From Diadema setosum (Eukaryota > Echinodermata > Echinoidea > Diadematoida > Diadematidae): DNA of 64,000 nt. Location: positions 8,027,832 through 8,091,831 of the forward strand of contig NC_092695.1 of the NCBI RefSeq assembly GCF_964275005.1. The letters are read 5' to 3'. Shown piece by piece: positions 44,460 to 58,500 of the stretch. The notes beneath the pieces are model-generated. The model did no database searches. It was not told the origin of the DNA and worked only from the letters and a program-made list of their open reading frames with translations. Numbering within the stretch: position 1 is the stretch's first letter; each line of letters begins with the position of its first letter. Made by a program: the position numbers and the translations under genes.

Positions 44460-45300
44460 GGAGTTTAGGGAGCATGGACTCCCCCTAAAGGGAGTTTAGG
44501 GAGCATGGACCCCCCCCCCCCCCCCCAATTCAAGATCAAGAGAATTTGAAATTATTTAATTATTTGTGATCCCTGATATTCTTAGCATATAATATGGGTA
44601 CAGGGCACCTAATAAAAATTAACTTAATATTTACAAAGATTCATTACCAGTATTCATTTAAGGTGGCAATGATGGCTACCTCTGAGTTCTTATGCACCAT
44701 GACTTGAGAATGGAGAAAAAGCAAAAGATGAGGTTGAAACCACCTTAACAAATGACAAAGTCAAATTCACTAAATGTAAATCAATTTGCTTTGGGTTTGG
44801 CTCAGTGCATTCTAATTCAACATATGCAGCACTTGATAGGAAACAATCATTAGATTTTATGAAGTTTGTAATTTGCAGAGTTGTACACAATTTGTGCATG
44901 ACATGACAAGACCTTTCCAGGCGGGGTAAGGATTAGATCTCTTGAACTGCCCTCTAATCTTCAAGACTTTGACTTACTGGGCACAGATTAGAATCTCACC
45001 CAGACTTTAAGCCAGAGAGCATTGCTTATAAATCCTTTTTGCAATTCTGTGGGTAGCATTTATTTTGGTTCGTGCCTGTGCTGTGTGTATCTGGCATGGC
45101 TCCCTCGCCCTCTATGGGCCCTCTATGCCCAATGGGCATACCCACCAGAAGGAAAGAAAGAAAGAAGAAAAAAAAAAAGGCCAAAAAAAAGAAAAGAAAA
45201 AAAAAACATGTAGGTCTACTGGTCTAAATATCTATTGACACATGTAAATTTAGCCCACATCATATGATATAAATTGTCACCCACATGCCCACATCAACCC
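44460..45300. other. Intergenic DNA
   Basis: No exon is recognised. A duplicated aaagggagtttagggagcatgga lies at 44456-44508, followed by a C run. There is an A/G-rich low-complexity tract at 45150-45207. Confidence 0.4.
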
Positions 45301-45303
45301 GGC

Positions 45304-45647
45304 GTTCAGACGATCCCCCTCTTCGCGGGGAGAGAGGGAGAGATTGTATCTTTTTTACGATCGACCGTCCACACGTGTCTTGATATCCCCCGCTGAACGG
45401 GGGACAAATCATGGCTAGTGGTTATAGGTCACCGTATGCGCGTACAAAATGGCATTTTGAGCACGCGCACTTACGAGGAAAACAGCTGCATGAGCTGCGC
45501 GCTCTGTCCCCCACCAGAATTTGTTGCCGGGCTCGACAAGCTTTCTGGGGGACAGGGGAATGTCCCACCCAGCGTCCACACCATGGGATTGCCGGGGGAT
45601 GTCCTGGCAAACAGGAGATTCCCCTCGAAGCGGGGAATCGTCTGAAC
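45304..45647. mobile_element. Fold-back/TIR element with GTTCAGACGAT ends
   Basis: The left end GTTCAGACGATCCCCCTCTTCG pairs with the right end cgaagcggggaatcgtctgaac. Interior hairpins include gtcccccac...tgggggac (about 45507-45555). Overlapping ORFs of up to 104 aa on both strands are by-products of this compact GC-rich element. No target duplication was clear. Confidence 0.7.
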
Positions 45648-45987
45648 ACAGGGCATGTGACATCAACTGAAGTGCATGATGAACTGACAAAATATGTTGC
45701 ATTGTTGGATGGGCAGTGACCTCTAGCAAATGTCTATTATTTAAAAGAGTAGAGATCGAAATCTAGCTAAGTCTGGACTGATTTTATATCACTGATTAAA
45801 CGTAGTAAAATTTAGGTTATTATTCAGTATTAATAATCTGAATAAAATTAACACAAAGGAACATGTAAAACCAACATTATTCTCCCAGGTGAATTACAAC
45901 TACAAGTTTACATCAGTCATCAATTCTACAAAGTACAATTTCAAGACAATCTAGAGATCTCTCGACTAGTTGCCATGATGATCTGGG

Positions 45988-46122
45988 GGGCGTTTCATCA
46001 ACGAGTTCGTCGGAGGTTTTCACCGACAAATTTGCTATCAGCCAATGAGACGTAAGGATTTCAGTAGCTTTTAACAGTTGTCAGTGTAAATCACTGACAA
46101 AAAGTTTCATGAAACGGTCCCC
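45988..46122. mobile_element. Small MITE with GGGGCGTTTCAT ends
   Basis: gggggcgtttcatcaac at the left and catgaaacggtcccc at the right are inverted repeats, with cggaggttttcac and gtcagtg segments inside. About 135 bp. Confidence 0.55.
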
Positions 46123-47300
46123 AGATGATGGTGGGTGCGGCCCCATGCGGATGCCGGATGGCCATTCATTTGTTAATTGTGGTCACTGATTGACATTGAT
46201 AATACACTAGATCAGTAGATATAGACCTTTTTTCTAGTAATTTACTGCACTGGTGAAGGGAAAATGAAGTCTGAAGAAGAGAAGTATGTCTCACCTTTGA
46301 AGTTTTAATTGGCTTGAACCTGTCCTCAGGAAGGAGTCTAATTCTTTATGATTGTCTTTTTATAACGAGAGGAAATCAGGTCTGAGGCGTCTGAATCCTC
46401 GTTCTCTTGCACTGTTGTAGCATGGTCACACACAATTAGCAATTGACCCTTGCCCGGATTGCCCGGTTTACGACTATTATCGTCCTGCTGCTGCAGCCGG
46501 TTACAGTGGCGGTCGATCTAGTGGCGGGTGGTGGTGTGGGTAGCAAACCCAGGTATCACTACCGAATAAAAAGAACTGCGGGATATTGGAGACCAGTGCC
46601 TGTTGGAGACGAGCGCGCGTGCGGCCACGGGATCGGAGCGCGAGTGTACAGATATAAATATGCCTCGTTCCTGTAAAGTGAGCTGTAAGGAGAAATAATG
46701 TGGTTATCAATATATATTCCTCTCCTTTTAAAATCAGTTTTATTTACCAAACACATTTATGAAATATTTGTATTATCGTCTGTGTCCATAATTTTGAAAA
46801 TTGGTTTAATTTAGCGAAAAATATAACAAAAATGACAAATACATATGCTCGGCAATTCCTTGTAATCAGCAGGTGAGGTGAATCGCCACAGAATACATAC
46901 ACACAGTTCTGTGGGAATCGCATGCATGCGGCGAATGGGATACCGCATACGCAGATAACACTTTTCGCCTCATAAATTTACCTTCCGATCGATGAACAAT
47001 ACGGCGTCTATTTAAACAGGAGAGAAAAGTCGCATCTGATGATCTCCCGATCCGAGTTGCTGCCTCCACGTACGTATGATGCTTGCTGGAGTAGTACAGT
47101 GTAACGTTACTAGTAAATAGAAGATTTTAGAAAATGATTAAATTAGCGATAGCGTCGATACTACTTTAGTTGTAACGTTAGATTTGCCAAAAGACAGGGA
47201 TCACTGTAGTCAGTTGGTAGTGTAGTGATGTGATCAGAATAAATAATCAGAATACTAACGTTATTAACGCTGCCAATCGTTAGTTTATATCAGCTGGTGC
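46123..47300. promoter_or_regulatory. Intergenic DNA between MAT2B and PDZD8 with CpG-rich patch
   Basis: No family-level coding sequence. A CpG-rich patch at about 46595-46650 (gacgagcgcgcgtgcggccac) might mark a promoter or untranslated first exon for PDZD8, whose start-codon exon is preceded by an acceptor-like tctattcag near 49530. This is inference from composition only. Confidence 0.3.
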
Positions 47301-47339
47301 ATGCACGGTGATTGCATTTGTGTCGGCTCAAAATAAAAA

Positions 47340-47660
47340 TGATGCAGTTTCACTTGAGATGGGGCTTCAAGTTTCCGACATTTTTTTAATGATAAAATTT
47401 GATTTTTTAGATAATGCTGAACGTCTTATGAAATATGGAAGAGCATATATTATTAGGCAGCCATATTATTATTAAATTCTAATAGAAATTCAAAGTTATT
47501 ACTTATTTACACTTTCCACAAATTCTAGAATCTAGTCCATTCACCCACATGCACGTAAATTTACATGTCCAAGTTTTATTAGGTAGGATCATGTGATCAT
47601 GTACAACCAAAAAGGAACGACCGGAAGTCTCGACAAGACTACCTAGTTACTTCCGTATAC

Positions 47661-47694
<34 letters not shown>

Positions 47695-47940
47695 AGTTTA
47701 TTTGATGAAAATTGGTTTTGAAATGGCTGAGATATATTCAGAACAAAGCGATCATATAATAAGAAGGATGTCACATAAGTAATAAAAAAAAGGTGGGAGC
47801 CACCATAGGATCGCTTCGTTTTACTTTGTTTTTGGATGTCTCGGCCATTTCAAAACCAATTTTCATCGAATAAAGTTTGAAGTCCTCTAGAATTGTATGC
47901 TCTTTACTCACTTTACTATTACTGTATGGTATAGTTAAAA
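47340..47940. mobile_element. Degraded relative of the AGGGACTGTACAGT family
   Basis: Segments cttatgaaatatggaagagca, gatgaaaattggttttgaaatgg and ccatttcaaaaccaattttcatc follow the order of the intact copies at 42441-42836 and 49011-49396. The ends are lost and a (TGA)n microsatellite (47659-47690) lies within. Confidence 0.6.
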
Positions 47941-48497
47941 ATTTATCTGAAGTGGTTTCGTCTCTCGATCACAAAAGTTACTAAATTCTCATCGAATGCA
48001 ATACTACTAGTCTAGAGTATCTGCAGTATGTATGATCCCTCCACTTTATGATGTGCAGTCTGCTACGCTGTTCCCTTTATAAATACTCCTATAATTGAAA
48101 TCGATTAGTCGTCGTTGATAACCGGTACTACAGACAAGCGCTCTCAATTCCATGTCATGTGTTCATGGGAGGGGACTCGACCTCATACTCATAGTCCATG
48201 TTAAAGAGGTGGTAGGCCTACAGTTTCGGTTGCGATGGGATTTGAGGTTTCCGTATTTGCCATATACATTGTTTCATTGATTGATTTTTTTTTTTTTTTT
48301 TATTAGAACATGTGATGGGATTTGAGGTTTCCGTATTTATACATTATTTCATTGATTTTTTTTTTTTAATTACCGGTAGAACAGTATAGGCTTCCTTGTG
48401 ACATGTGTGTACTTCTCTAAGTGACTAATGTTAATTACCATACCCACTCTAACCATTATTCAAGATGTCTTTCACCATCAGAAAATATTCTTTGACA

Positions 48498-48660
48498 AGG
48501 GTGGATCCAGGAATTCCATAAAGGGGAGGCACCTTTATAAAATTAAAGGGGAGTGCACTCGCCCCCCCCCCCCATTTTTCTTTTTATTTCTTTTTTAAAA
48601 AAAAAAAAAAAGGGGGGGGGGGCACCTTCCTGGTGCTCCCCCTCTGGATCCACCACTGTA
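48498..48660. mobile_element. Short element with GGTGGATCC ends
   Basis: ggtggatccaggaattcc and cctctggatccacc are approximate inverted repeats around C, T, A and G runs. Related to 29250-29430. Confidence 0.55.
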
Positions 48661-49010
48661 TAAAAGACTAACATTTTAAATGCAGTCCACATGTGACTGT
48701 TAGAAAAGAAGAATTACACATACATGTGTATTATGACAGATCAGGTGATTGAGTTACGCACAGGGTTTGAAAAAATGCATGCTGCCGAGAAATGAAGATG
48801 TCCTCAGCCGCTGTGCATTTTGTTTCAGCTCTTACGCAATAAAGACTCGCAAGAGCAGAATATGATAGGCATTAGAAAAGGAAAAAAAAAAGAATTGCAG
48901 GTTACTCCGCACTTTGTGCATACCTCCATCCTTTCTTCTTTTCTTTTTTTGTTTTGTTTTGTGGGTTTTTTTTTTTGTGTGTAAGGAATGCATCTTCAGA
49001 TCGTATTTAA

Positions 49011-49396
49011 AGGGACTGTACAGTACTGGTTGAGGTGGGGATTCATGTCTTGCACATTCTTAAGTGAGATAATGAGAAACCTCTTAAGAAATATGAAAGA
49101 GCATGTAATTTTAAGAAGGATTCAACGTTTATTTGATGAAAATTGGTTTTCAAATGGCCGAGATATCCAAAAAAAAAGTGATAATAATAAAAGGCGACAG
49201 GCCACAACTTTATTAGGCTCTCTTTGTTTCACCTTGTTTTGGGGTATCTCAGCCATTTCAAAACCGATTTTCATCAAATAAACTTTTGATACCCCTTAGA
49301 ATTGCATGCTCTTTGACATCTCATAGAGTGGTTTCTGAATATCTCGCAAAACGTTGAAAGCTAAATCCTCACCTCGACCAGAACTGTACACACCCT
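49011..49396 (+). mobile_element. TTAA-flanked MITE, family AGGGACTGTACAGT, just upstream of PDZD8
   Basis: TTAA at 49007-49010 and 49397-49400. The ends AGGGACTGTACAGTACTGG and CCAGAACTGTACACACCCT are inverted repeats extending about 35 bp. It lies 167 bp before the PDZD8 start codon. Confidence 0.87.
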
Positions 49397-49563
49397 TTAA
49401 ATATCAAAACATCATTTTTTATTATGCCACATGTTTCAATATTCTTCACGCAATAACAAGTGCTGTAACATTAATAGGATATCACTCCTCAAACAACAGT
49501 GTCTTTCACCTGTCTCATTCTATTCAGTGCTTCTCTGGAGGAGAACAGAGTGATCTAGCGGCC

Positions 49564-52500
49564 ATGTTGTTTGCGATCATCCTGTCTATCCTCTTTGGGG
49601 GAGTCTTGATGCTGGTTCTCCAGGCCTCTTGGCTCTATTGGTACATTAAGCATGAACCTCAAAAACCCATCCCCAAGAAACACCTCTATGACAGAGTCCA
49701 GCAAGCAGGGGTAAGCCACTGCTGTTAACCTCCTCCCCCCCCCCCCCCCATTTAATTTTGCATACAGTCCGACCTCTCCTATCCTGAACATGTCTGGAGC
49801 CAAGCTAATCTGGATGAGGTATTTGGCCAGATATAATTGCCCTACACTGACATAAATATGCACTGAATTGATCAGTGTTTATGTATAGCAGCTATGATGA
49901 AAAATTATGGACACACGTACTCGAGCAGGATTCGAACCTATGACCTCCTGATCTCCGGACATGCGTCATCTCCACTAGACCACCGAGCTTCGGCTTGACA
50001 GCAAGTGTTGGTTCTAATCCTTACAGCATGCAGAGGGTACGGCGTAATTATTCAAATTCACAAAATTCTTCCGTCAAGAGGTTTTTATGCAACTGATTAT
50101 TTACATCGATGTAGGGCAATTTGTCAATCAGTTGCATTTTAGTTGCATTTTCTGTCCTTGTTCTTGTGGTGATTTGGGGGTAGTGAATGTCTGAAGGTAT
50201 GTTATCATAGATGAAAATTAGATGTGAATGTGTGTTAATTATGTTGAGAGTAATATGTAATTCTTATGAATTTGTGTAGGAATTTCATTTGAGTTTGAAA
50301 TCCCCCTTTTCCCCCATAATTACAGGTATACATTAAAAAAAGAAAATAAATAATGGCAAGATTGCGTCCAGAAAATTGAGAGATCGAGATAAAGGGAGGC
50401 TGGATGGAGAGGTCGGACTGTACTTCTTTTTTTTTTACACTTTCTTCTCTTGAAGTTGTTTAGTGGATGTATTGTTATGTATGTCAGTGTGTCATTTGAA
50501 TTTACAGTGAGTCTGCACATTGTACAGTTGTGTTACATCTGCACTTTAGTGAAAAACAGCTGAGAAATAAACGGCCATCTTGTCAAGTTGATCAGTTCCT
50601 TGCAGGCACTAGAAAGGCAAGGCAAAATATGCTAGTCACAAAGCTTACTGTAAAAGTGGATATTTTCGCGCGACTAATTTTTCGCGCTCGGCGGGGTTAG
50701 AAGAGTTTCGCATGTTTTTAATTCCGCGGAATCAAAACGTCAACTACTGGAACATATGACAAGCAAAAATATTCGCGTGCTTTTATTTTTGCGCTAGTTT
50801 CTGGTTGCGCGAAATGCACGAAAATTTCAGCACCGTGAAAATTTCCACTTTTACAGTATTTTGTGTAGAGTATAGTAGAGTCTTCCATGAGAAAACTGGC
50901 ATTGTTGATAGTAATGATACCAGTGATATTGGACATGCTCTGATAAGGGACACCCACAAGCCAAGATGGCTCTACACTTTCACTCTACACTTTTGTATTC
51001 CCTGATCTTGTTGCATGTTCAGGAGCTGCGCAATCCGTCTTTACTCCTTTTCAAGAAGGAGTCTTGCCATGCTGCCAATGCTCTCATCAGCTTCCTCTTC
51101 TGTGAGCTCAAGGACACTGTCTTTGTCCGCCGATGGATCATTAAGAAGATGAACGTAGAGTTTCAGGAGCTGCTTAATGCCAAGACTGCAGGAAAGATAT
51201 TGGAGCAGATTACCGTGAGTATGGTTACTTAAGAAATTTGTACTAAAGATGTTCAGTGTCTTTGAGAAAGTAGATTGATGACTATAAGGTATAGTCACTC
51301 TAATTTGTCAATTTAGTAACATACATCATTCTTTTAAACACAGCTGCCGAAGAGAAAAGCATATATTTTGCCTCCCATCACATACTAAATTGAATAAATA
51401 AATAAACATGTTATTATTTAGAGTGTGTTGATGATATGTATGAAAGTGCAAATTGTTTGCATTCTGTTAGTGTGTAGGATCTATTTGCTTACTTACAGAA
51501 CCAGGGGTGGTAATATTTCACTCACATGATGGTGTCAAAGTTCATTGATTTAGCATGTTGCTTTCATGCAATATACATTTTAAATGTTGTTGTTCTTTTT
51601 CATTAAAGGTCCAGTTTACCTTTGGGAGCAGTGATTTCAAAAATGTTCAAGATATCACATTTGATGCATATGTGTAGGTCTGTTGTATCACAAAACATCC
51701 TACCATGTAAAATTTTTGCAATAAAGCCTAAAATATGGGGAGATATCAGCATGCTTCTCAATAAACCATAACTGTATACGGTTTAGTCTGGAAGCATTCT
51801 TATTATAACTATTGTTCACATTTTGTGTACTTAACAATACTTAACATCGATTATACGGATTCAAATTTTTACAGTGGTTGTTTCTATCCCTAACTCACAT
51901 TTTAGATCTATTTTAAAGCACTAATGTTGGGTTTTTGTTCCATCTGCAAATGGTAAATTATGCCTTTAAGTGATGTAAAAGAAAGTGAATAAAGAGACTA
52001 CCTGCTAAGAATGATTCCAGTATCAGGCGTATAGATTTTAGGAAAATGTCATTTTTGTGACGATGAGTTTTCATTATGATCTGTGTGATGCTTTCTAATC
52101 CAGAGGTCATAATATTGTTCAACCATTGCTTTTGAATCAAATTCTTACTTTTGTGAAGTACAGTACATCTCCATATACACTGTATTACATATATTCCTGA
52201 CTGGGCACATTGCCCAAGGATCACATTCCCTTGAAAGCACACTGGTTCCCCTTTAGCTCTCTCTGAAATTGTATGCTTAAGAACCTTTGTATAGCTTTGT
52301 GAAGGTGCTCCATAGAAATGGAGTAAAAACTTTGACATGCTTCCCCCTCTCCCAACAATCTTAAATTAGTGATTTACTGTAAAAGTGGATATTTTCACAC
52401 AAATAATTTGTTGTTTTTTTTTTTTTTTTGTGCTTGGCCTGGTAAGATGAGTTTTGCATGTTTTTAATTCCGCGGAATCAAGAAATCAACTACTGGAACA

Positions 52501-55500
52501 TATGGCAAGCAAAAATATTCACATGCTTTTTTTTTTGCGCAAGTCTCTAGTTGCGCAAAATGTGTAAAAATTTCAACCCCGCAAAAATTTCCACTTTTGT
52601 CTTTTCTGATATCAAGGTGAGAGACTATTGTCTTGGATCTTCATTTCCTATTCTTGATGGAGTTACTCTCATGAAATTCACCTTGGAGGAAGGGTCACAA
52701 ATGCCACAGGTAATATGATAAAGAGAAGCACATACATTATGTGTACTGCACGTGTGATATCATTAGTTGTTCTTTTTCCAAGAAGAGTTAAGAAGAATCA
52801 GTTAGATTGGTCTTGCAGTAAAAGCTTGAACCTAGAAGTAAATCGCTATGGACATTGTAGTGCAGCGTAAGTTGTTCTTTCTGTCTTTTGTTTGTTCAGT
52901 GAAAATTGCTGATTTCTTGTATTGTCAAAGCAATTTGAGTCTGTATAGAAAAAGCACTCGAATAAATTTTGATCATTATCATTGCGAAATATTGTGCCTT
53001 GCAATTTACAGTTTGCATATTACTGTGCCATAGAAAGACAACAAGTTTCTGCTGAACTGCCAAAACGAAAATCTTGTAAAGAGTATGTGGTACTAGATTT
53101 TTTGTGATTCTCCCAGAACTTTTTTTTTTCTCTCTAATGAATCCTTGCACCCATGCACATTGAAGAATGATATTTAAAAAAATATATATTTTATCTTTTT
53201 TTGCTCTGATTTCATATTACATATCATATATGCCTCAGCTGTCAAATACTTAGCATCATTCATGGATTTCTTTTACATCTTTGTGTGTTTTAATTGACAG
53301 TGCATGCTATTGTATTTTTGCTAACCCATGTATCAGTGATTTCTTGATAATATTACTCTTGTAGAACACCATTTATGATACAGGTCTTGAGGTGTAAATA
53401 AATGCATACTAACCAATGTGTGATATAGAGCAGTTCACACCCAAAACCACTTTGTTTTGTCCAAGCTGGAATAGACTTATCTATGGTTTGAATATACATG
53501 TATTACAGAATTCGTAATTCGACATCCATTCTTGCTACAGACGGCTATCATGTATGTATGTACTGTATGTATGGGCTATTAAATGTTGTTACGTAGTAGG
53601 CTCATTTCATAGAGTTGGTAGTAAGGGTAATCAGCTTTATCAGTACAGGTGTAAATACTGCATATCCTTAAAAAGAAATTTGGTGATTTTAATATGTGTT
53701 TTTTAATTGTTTATTAATTCTAAATATCTAATGAAAGGGCCTTTGTATTTATGAAATATGCTAGGTTGTTGATGTAGCAGTTGACCTTGACTACGGAGGG
53801 GGCTTCCGAGTCTCTGTGGACGTGGACCTTGTGTTTGGTACATCGGCCTACATTTCAGTGATTGTGACCAAGCTGAAGGGGAGAGCCAGACTGCAGTTTT
53901 CTCGTGAGCCGTACACACACTGGTCATTTTCATTCTATGAGGTGAGCCGAGTTCATTGAGAGAGCACTGCTGGTTTCCCCTTTTTGATGCTGTGAATGAT
54001 CAATTGAAACTGATACTATTTAATTTCTTGTGTGGCAATATGAGCTGAGTGTCAACATTTAAAGGAAAGATATCTACATTAGAATTGTTTGACAGCTCAT
54101 ACTATACTAATGGACAGATTTAGGAATTTATAGATGTTTGTAATAAATCTAGATGAAGTTTAAGCAACACTTGAGTCATGTTTTCCTTAACATACCTTAG
54201 TTAAATGATTACAGGGTAATACTTCAGTAATCATTTATTAGTTAGTAATTTATAAATTTGAATAGAATCTCATATTAGCTTACTACACTCAAATTTTCTT
54301 TCGAGATGTGGTGGTAACGTGAAAAATATTTTCAATATTCAAAAAAAAAACAATATTAAAGTGAGTTTTGGATGAGATAGGGAATGTTGAATTTGTGGCT
54401 CTCTCTTGTTGTACCAGTTAAGATGTGGTTTATATACTGAATTGCAAACTGGTGTGTTTTGTTTTGTTTTGTTTTTGTTGGGTGGTTTTTTTTTTTTGTA
54501 GTCCAAGATGACAAAAATGTATTTTGATGCTTATTAATATGTTTTCTGCCTCCTCAACCTTCCCCCCCCAAAAAAAAACAACAAAAGATTTAGCATGCTT
54601 TACCATAAATAGGGAGCAAATGCCCATTTCTCAAGTAGAATGTTGTTTGCCTTCTAATTTTTTTCTTTCTCCTACATCATGGATAAGTTTGTGTTTCAGT
54701 AATACAGTATGTTTAATTTGTCAGACCATTAATATGTGATATTGGTGTGTCAGTAGATTTTATACATTGACAGCATTGATTTACCTGTTTTTATTCAGGA
54801 ACCAGAACTAGAGTTTGACATCGAGACTCATTTTGAAGGCCGCACAGTCCACCAGCTGGGATCACTTATCTTAAATCAGGTAAGCTGCAAATTGATGGGT
54901 ACCTTGTTGGTAGAATTGACAGACTTTATACTACTGTATAAGCTGTTATTTTCGCGTACAGATATTTTCGCGAATTAGAAAGTGACAGACATTTTTGCGA
55001 GATGTTGATTTCGCGAATTGACACCAACACTTAATCTTGCATGTATTGTTACTCTAGTGTATGGCGACATTTTCGCATGTTGTTAAATTCGCAATCCAAC
55101 TGTGATTCGCGAAATTCGCGAAAATTAAACCCTCGCAAAAATAACCACTTATACAGTATCATATTCCTGATATCTGTTTCTGTTTCTCTTTCATCATATT
55201 TGTACTAGACGTGTGAGTTTGTTAGGAATGTTCTAGTGAAAGGCAAGCATTCATCTTTACGTATCATTAGACTGAAATTCAATTATGCATCATGTGATTT
55301 TAATGGTAGTAGTTATTTGCCCTAAAGCAGCGATTCCAGTGCGCCTGGAAGCAGCACTTTTACTGCCAGCATTGTAAATCATGTGATATGAAACAAGATT
55401 AACATGATGGCCTTCACGATAAGCGAATCAGTGAGCAACTAATATAGATCATCTGAGGACCTGTATGCCGACATACCATGGCCGCTGAAATTTAGGATGA

Positions 55501-58500
55501 TGTAATTTAGATAAACTAACCTCTGTGGAAGGTCTTCACATTTTTACACATACTGTTTGCGACATGCACGTTTGGGTTCAGTCATCTTTCCTGCAAAGCA
55601 CTCAAACATGAATGAAATGGTGTTAGGGTCTAGTTTCTCCAAACATACCGTATGCAGAGTGAAGTATTGATTTCTAAGTAGTTATTTCTTTTTGAGAGGT
55701 GAAATCGAATCGTAATAATGTGTATGTCAAAGAAATCATAAAAATTTTACTGAGATAAAATGTTGTATTTGTCTACTATAACACTTCCCCTGAACGAGTT
55801 TTATATTGAGAACATAACACATGAAATCTGATAGTTGCAAAAACTTCAACATTTAGATATAAGATAACATACCACGACATATGTGATCGTGTGTACACAT
55901 GATCGTATATCAGATGTCTTATAAGTACTCTTATTCTTATTTTGATGTGAACATAGTTGACATTTATCTTAATGATTTCATCTGTACAAGTGGAGAAATA
56001 AAAGGAACTGAAAAGAACTGAAACATAGCCATCAATATTCCATGGGCCATGTTTTTATTCCCCCAACACAGCTGCGAAAGACCTTGAGAAAGAAGCACAT
56101 CTTGCCTGCCTACAAGATTCGGAATAAGCCCTTCTTTCCCAAGCCCCCCGTCCCAACGGATAACGAGTTCCACGTCCACGATGCCAAGATCACCCTGGGT
56201 CGTATGCAGGTCACCGTCATCGAGTGCAGCCGTTTGCCAGTTAATCACGAGCTTGGCCACAACTCCGATATTTACATCACATTGTGCTTGGGTGAGTATG
56301 GTGAAATTCTGCCATTCTGGAATGTCAGTGCCATCAGTGTCACGTTGTGATATTCCAATCTGACTTAGTTAAATCATACCTTGACCATGCAAGTTGATCG
56401 GCATTTTACATACAAAATCATATTGCAGCTTACTTTATAAGATTCAAATTTCTGTTACTCATTAGCTATGTATTGCATTTTATTCAAAATATGCATGTTC
56501 TTTTTAGGTGATACGCTATCAGCGTATCACCTATTGTGATTGTCAAAATCTCTCTTTATTTCTTTTTATTCTTCTTTCTTTCTGGACAATTTTGTGTCAT
56601 CAATATCTCAAGAATGACATTACGGAATAACATGACATTTTCAGGGAACATGTCTCATGACAATATCTAGCCACAATAAGGTTTTCATGACAGTAACATA
56701 TCTATGACGTCATCTAGGCGCCATTTTGTAATTTTCGGACCATGTTACATGACCGATCATAACTTCATAACTAAAGGTCATTTCTGTATCATTTTCGGTG
56801 GACATTAAGTTCAGGTCACGCTCTATCTTACATTTCAATGCTAATTACCTACGACATAATTAAGCGCGTGTACGCGCGCGTCAAACTTTTAAAAGGCTCA
56901 AAACAACTTACCAATGGGAAATCTCGAAGTTTCAGACAATTTTAAGCGTTTCGCGCGTTCGCGTCCGTCCGCACATTTTCGCGCGTAGTGCGCGTAAGCA
57001 AAATGAAAATGCACATTTTTTGACAGATTTGGATTCCTGATACATTAAGTAACAATATCCATTGATTTTCGATCAATTTTGACCTATAACAAAGAAATGC
57101 GTTGGCGTCAAAGTTGAAATTTTGTGTGCGCGTCTATGTGCAAATATAGCGAAAAACATGTCTTTGTTTATTTCGCCATAGCTCTTTAAAACGTCTGGTT
57201 ACCCTATGTTTTTATTGCATATTACAAAAGCATATGGATTGGAAATAACGTTTCAAGTATCAATATCTCCATAAATACATTATGACGTCATCATATCATC
57301 ATCTGAAATCAAAAAAGTGGAATTAATTTTTTTAAGGTACTGTTTCTGACATTCATTTGCTCGTATCTCTGTTGTTTAAGCTCAATATTATCCCAAATTC
57401 AGATATGTTGTACTTTGAACATTTACCTTTCAAGTCCACGCCATAGTTTTGAGATTTGATGACGTCATCATGCTTAAAATTGTGTTTAGAGGTAAAGACG
57501 CAAAATCGGACAAGTTTACGTGTTATGTCTATGGGAGGTGATTTTTTTAGAAATCATGCATTGACTTGACAACGTTTAAGCACCTTTATCTCAGCTGATT
57601 TTGCTTCATTTCCTCTGAAACTTAAGTATGTTGTAGCTGTGACAATAAGCTGCAGTAATCATGCATTTTATTCTTTGAAATCTCCTCATCATGTTGACAA
57701 TTTTGCAATTTAAAACTGAAAATGAGAATGGAATGCGGACGAAACGATTCCTGATTCATCTTTCACGTACATAAGTTTACGTTCCTCTAATTTTCTCGTC
57801 GAGACGTATGGCCGAGTGGTTAGAGGCGTCGTCTCAGAAACGTGAGGTTGCACACGTACGGGTTCGAACCTCACAAGAGCACGAAAGAAAATAATTATTT
57901 TTTTAAAACTTTTTTTCTTCAATGGAGTACTACACCTTCGGCCATGTAGAAATCACGTTTGCATGTAAACACACCTATACGCACACACTCACAAAGTATC
58001 CCTTTGTTTTGCGTTGGAGACTGCATTACTTCGACTGCTGCAAAATTTTGCAGGCTGGGCTTTTCAAATTGATCTTGCATATTCTAACAACATGGAATTT
58101 GTTCATATCAATTCAGTAACACAATGTAGTCGTGGTTACTTTGTGCTGATTTATACATGTAACAAGCTATACATTGTAAGAAAAAGTATTTGCATTATTC
58201 CTTTAAGTCACTCTTCAGTATTGATAATTATTTGTCAAGTAGTGGTTTTTGTGGAGTTTCAGATAGTGATAAAAAGTATGGATGATAAGTGCAGCGATAA
58301 TTCCTACAGTTAGTTCAAAGTTGTGTTACAGAGGTTTGATACATACATTTAGCATTGTGTGTGTGTATATACGTGTGTATACAGGTTGGCCATATGACAC
58401 ATTCTAGACAATTAATCTTAATTAATTAGCAAACGTGATCATCTATGGAACTGAATATGGCACTAATGTATGATGTTAATGATTCTAATTAAACTGTGAC

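Noticed and set aside
45411-45729. Overlapping ORFs of about 75-104 codons on both strands
   Set aside because: They lie in a GC-rich fold-back element with complementary ends; openness on both strands reflects composition.
46443-46676. Possible secreted protein with a hydrophobic N-terminus
   Set aside because: It begins at TTG rather than ATG, is short, and has no family resemblance or splice support.
57801-57883. Functional tRNA-Leu gene
   Set aside because: The A and B boxes are good, but the acceptor stem does not pair and the module is repeated inside a mobile element.
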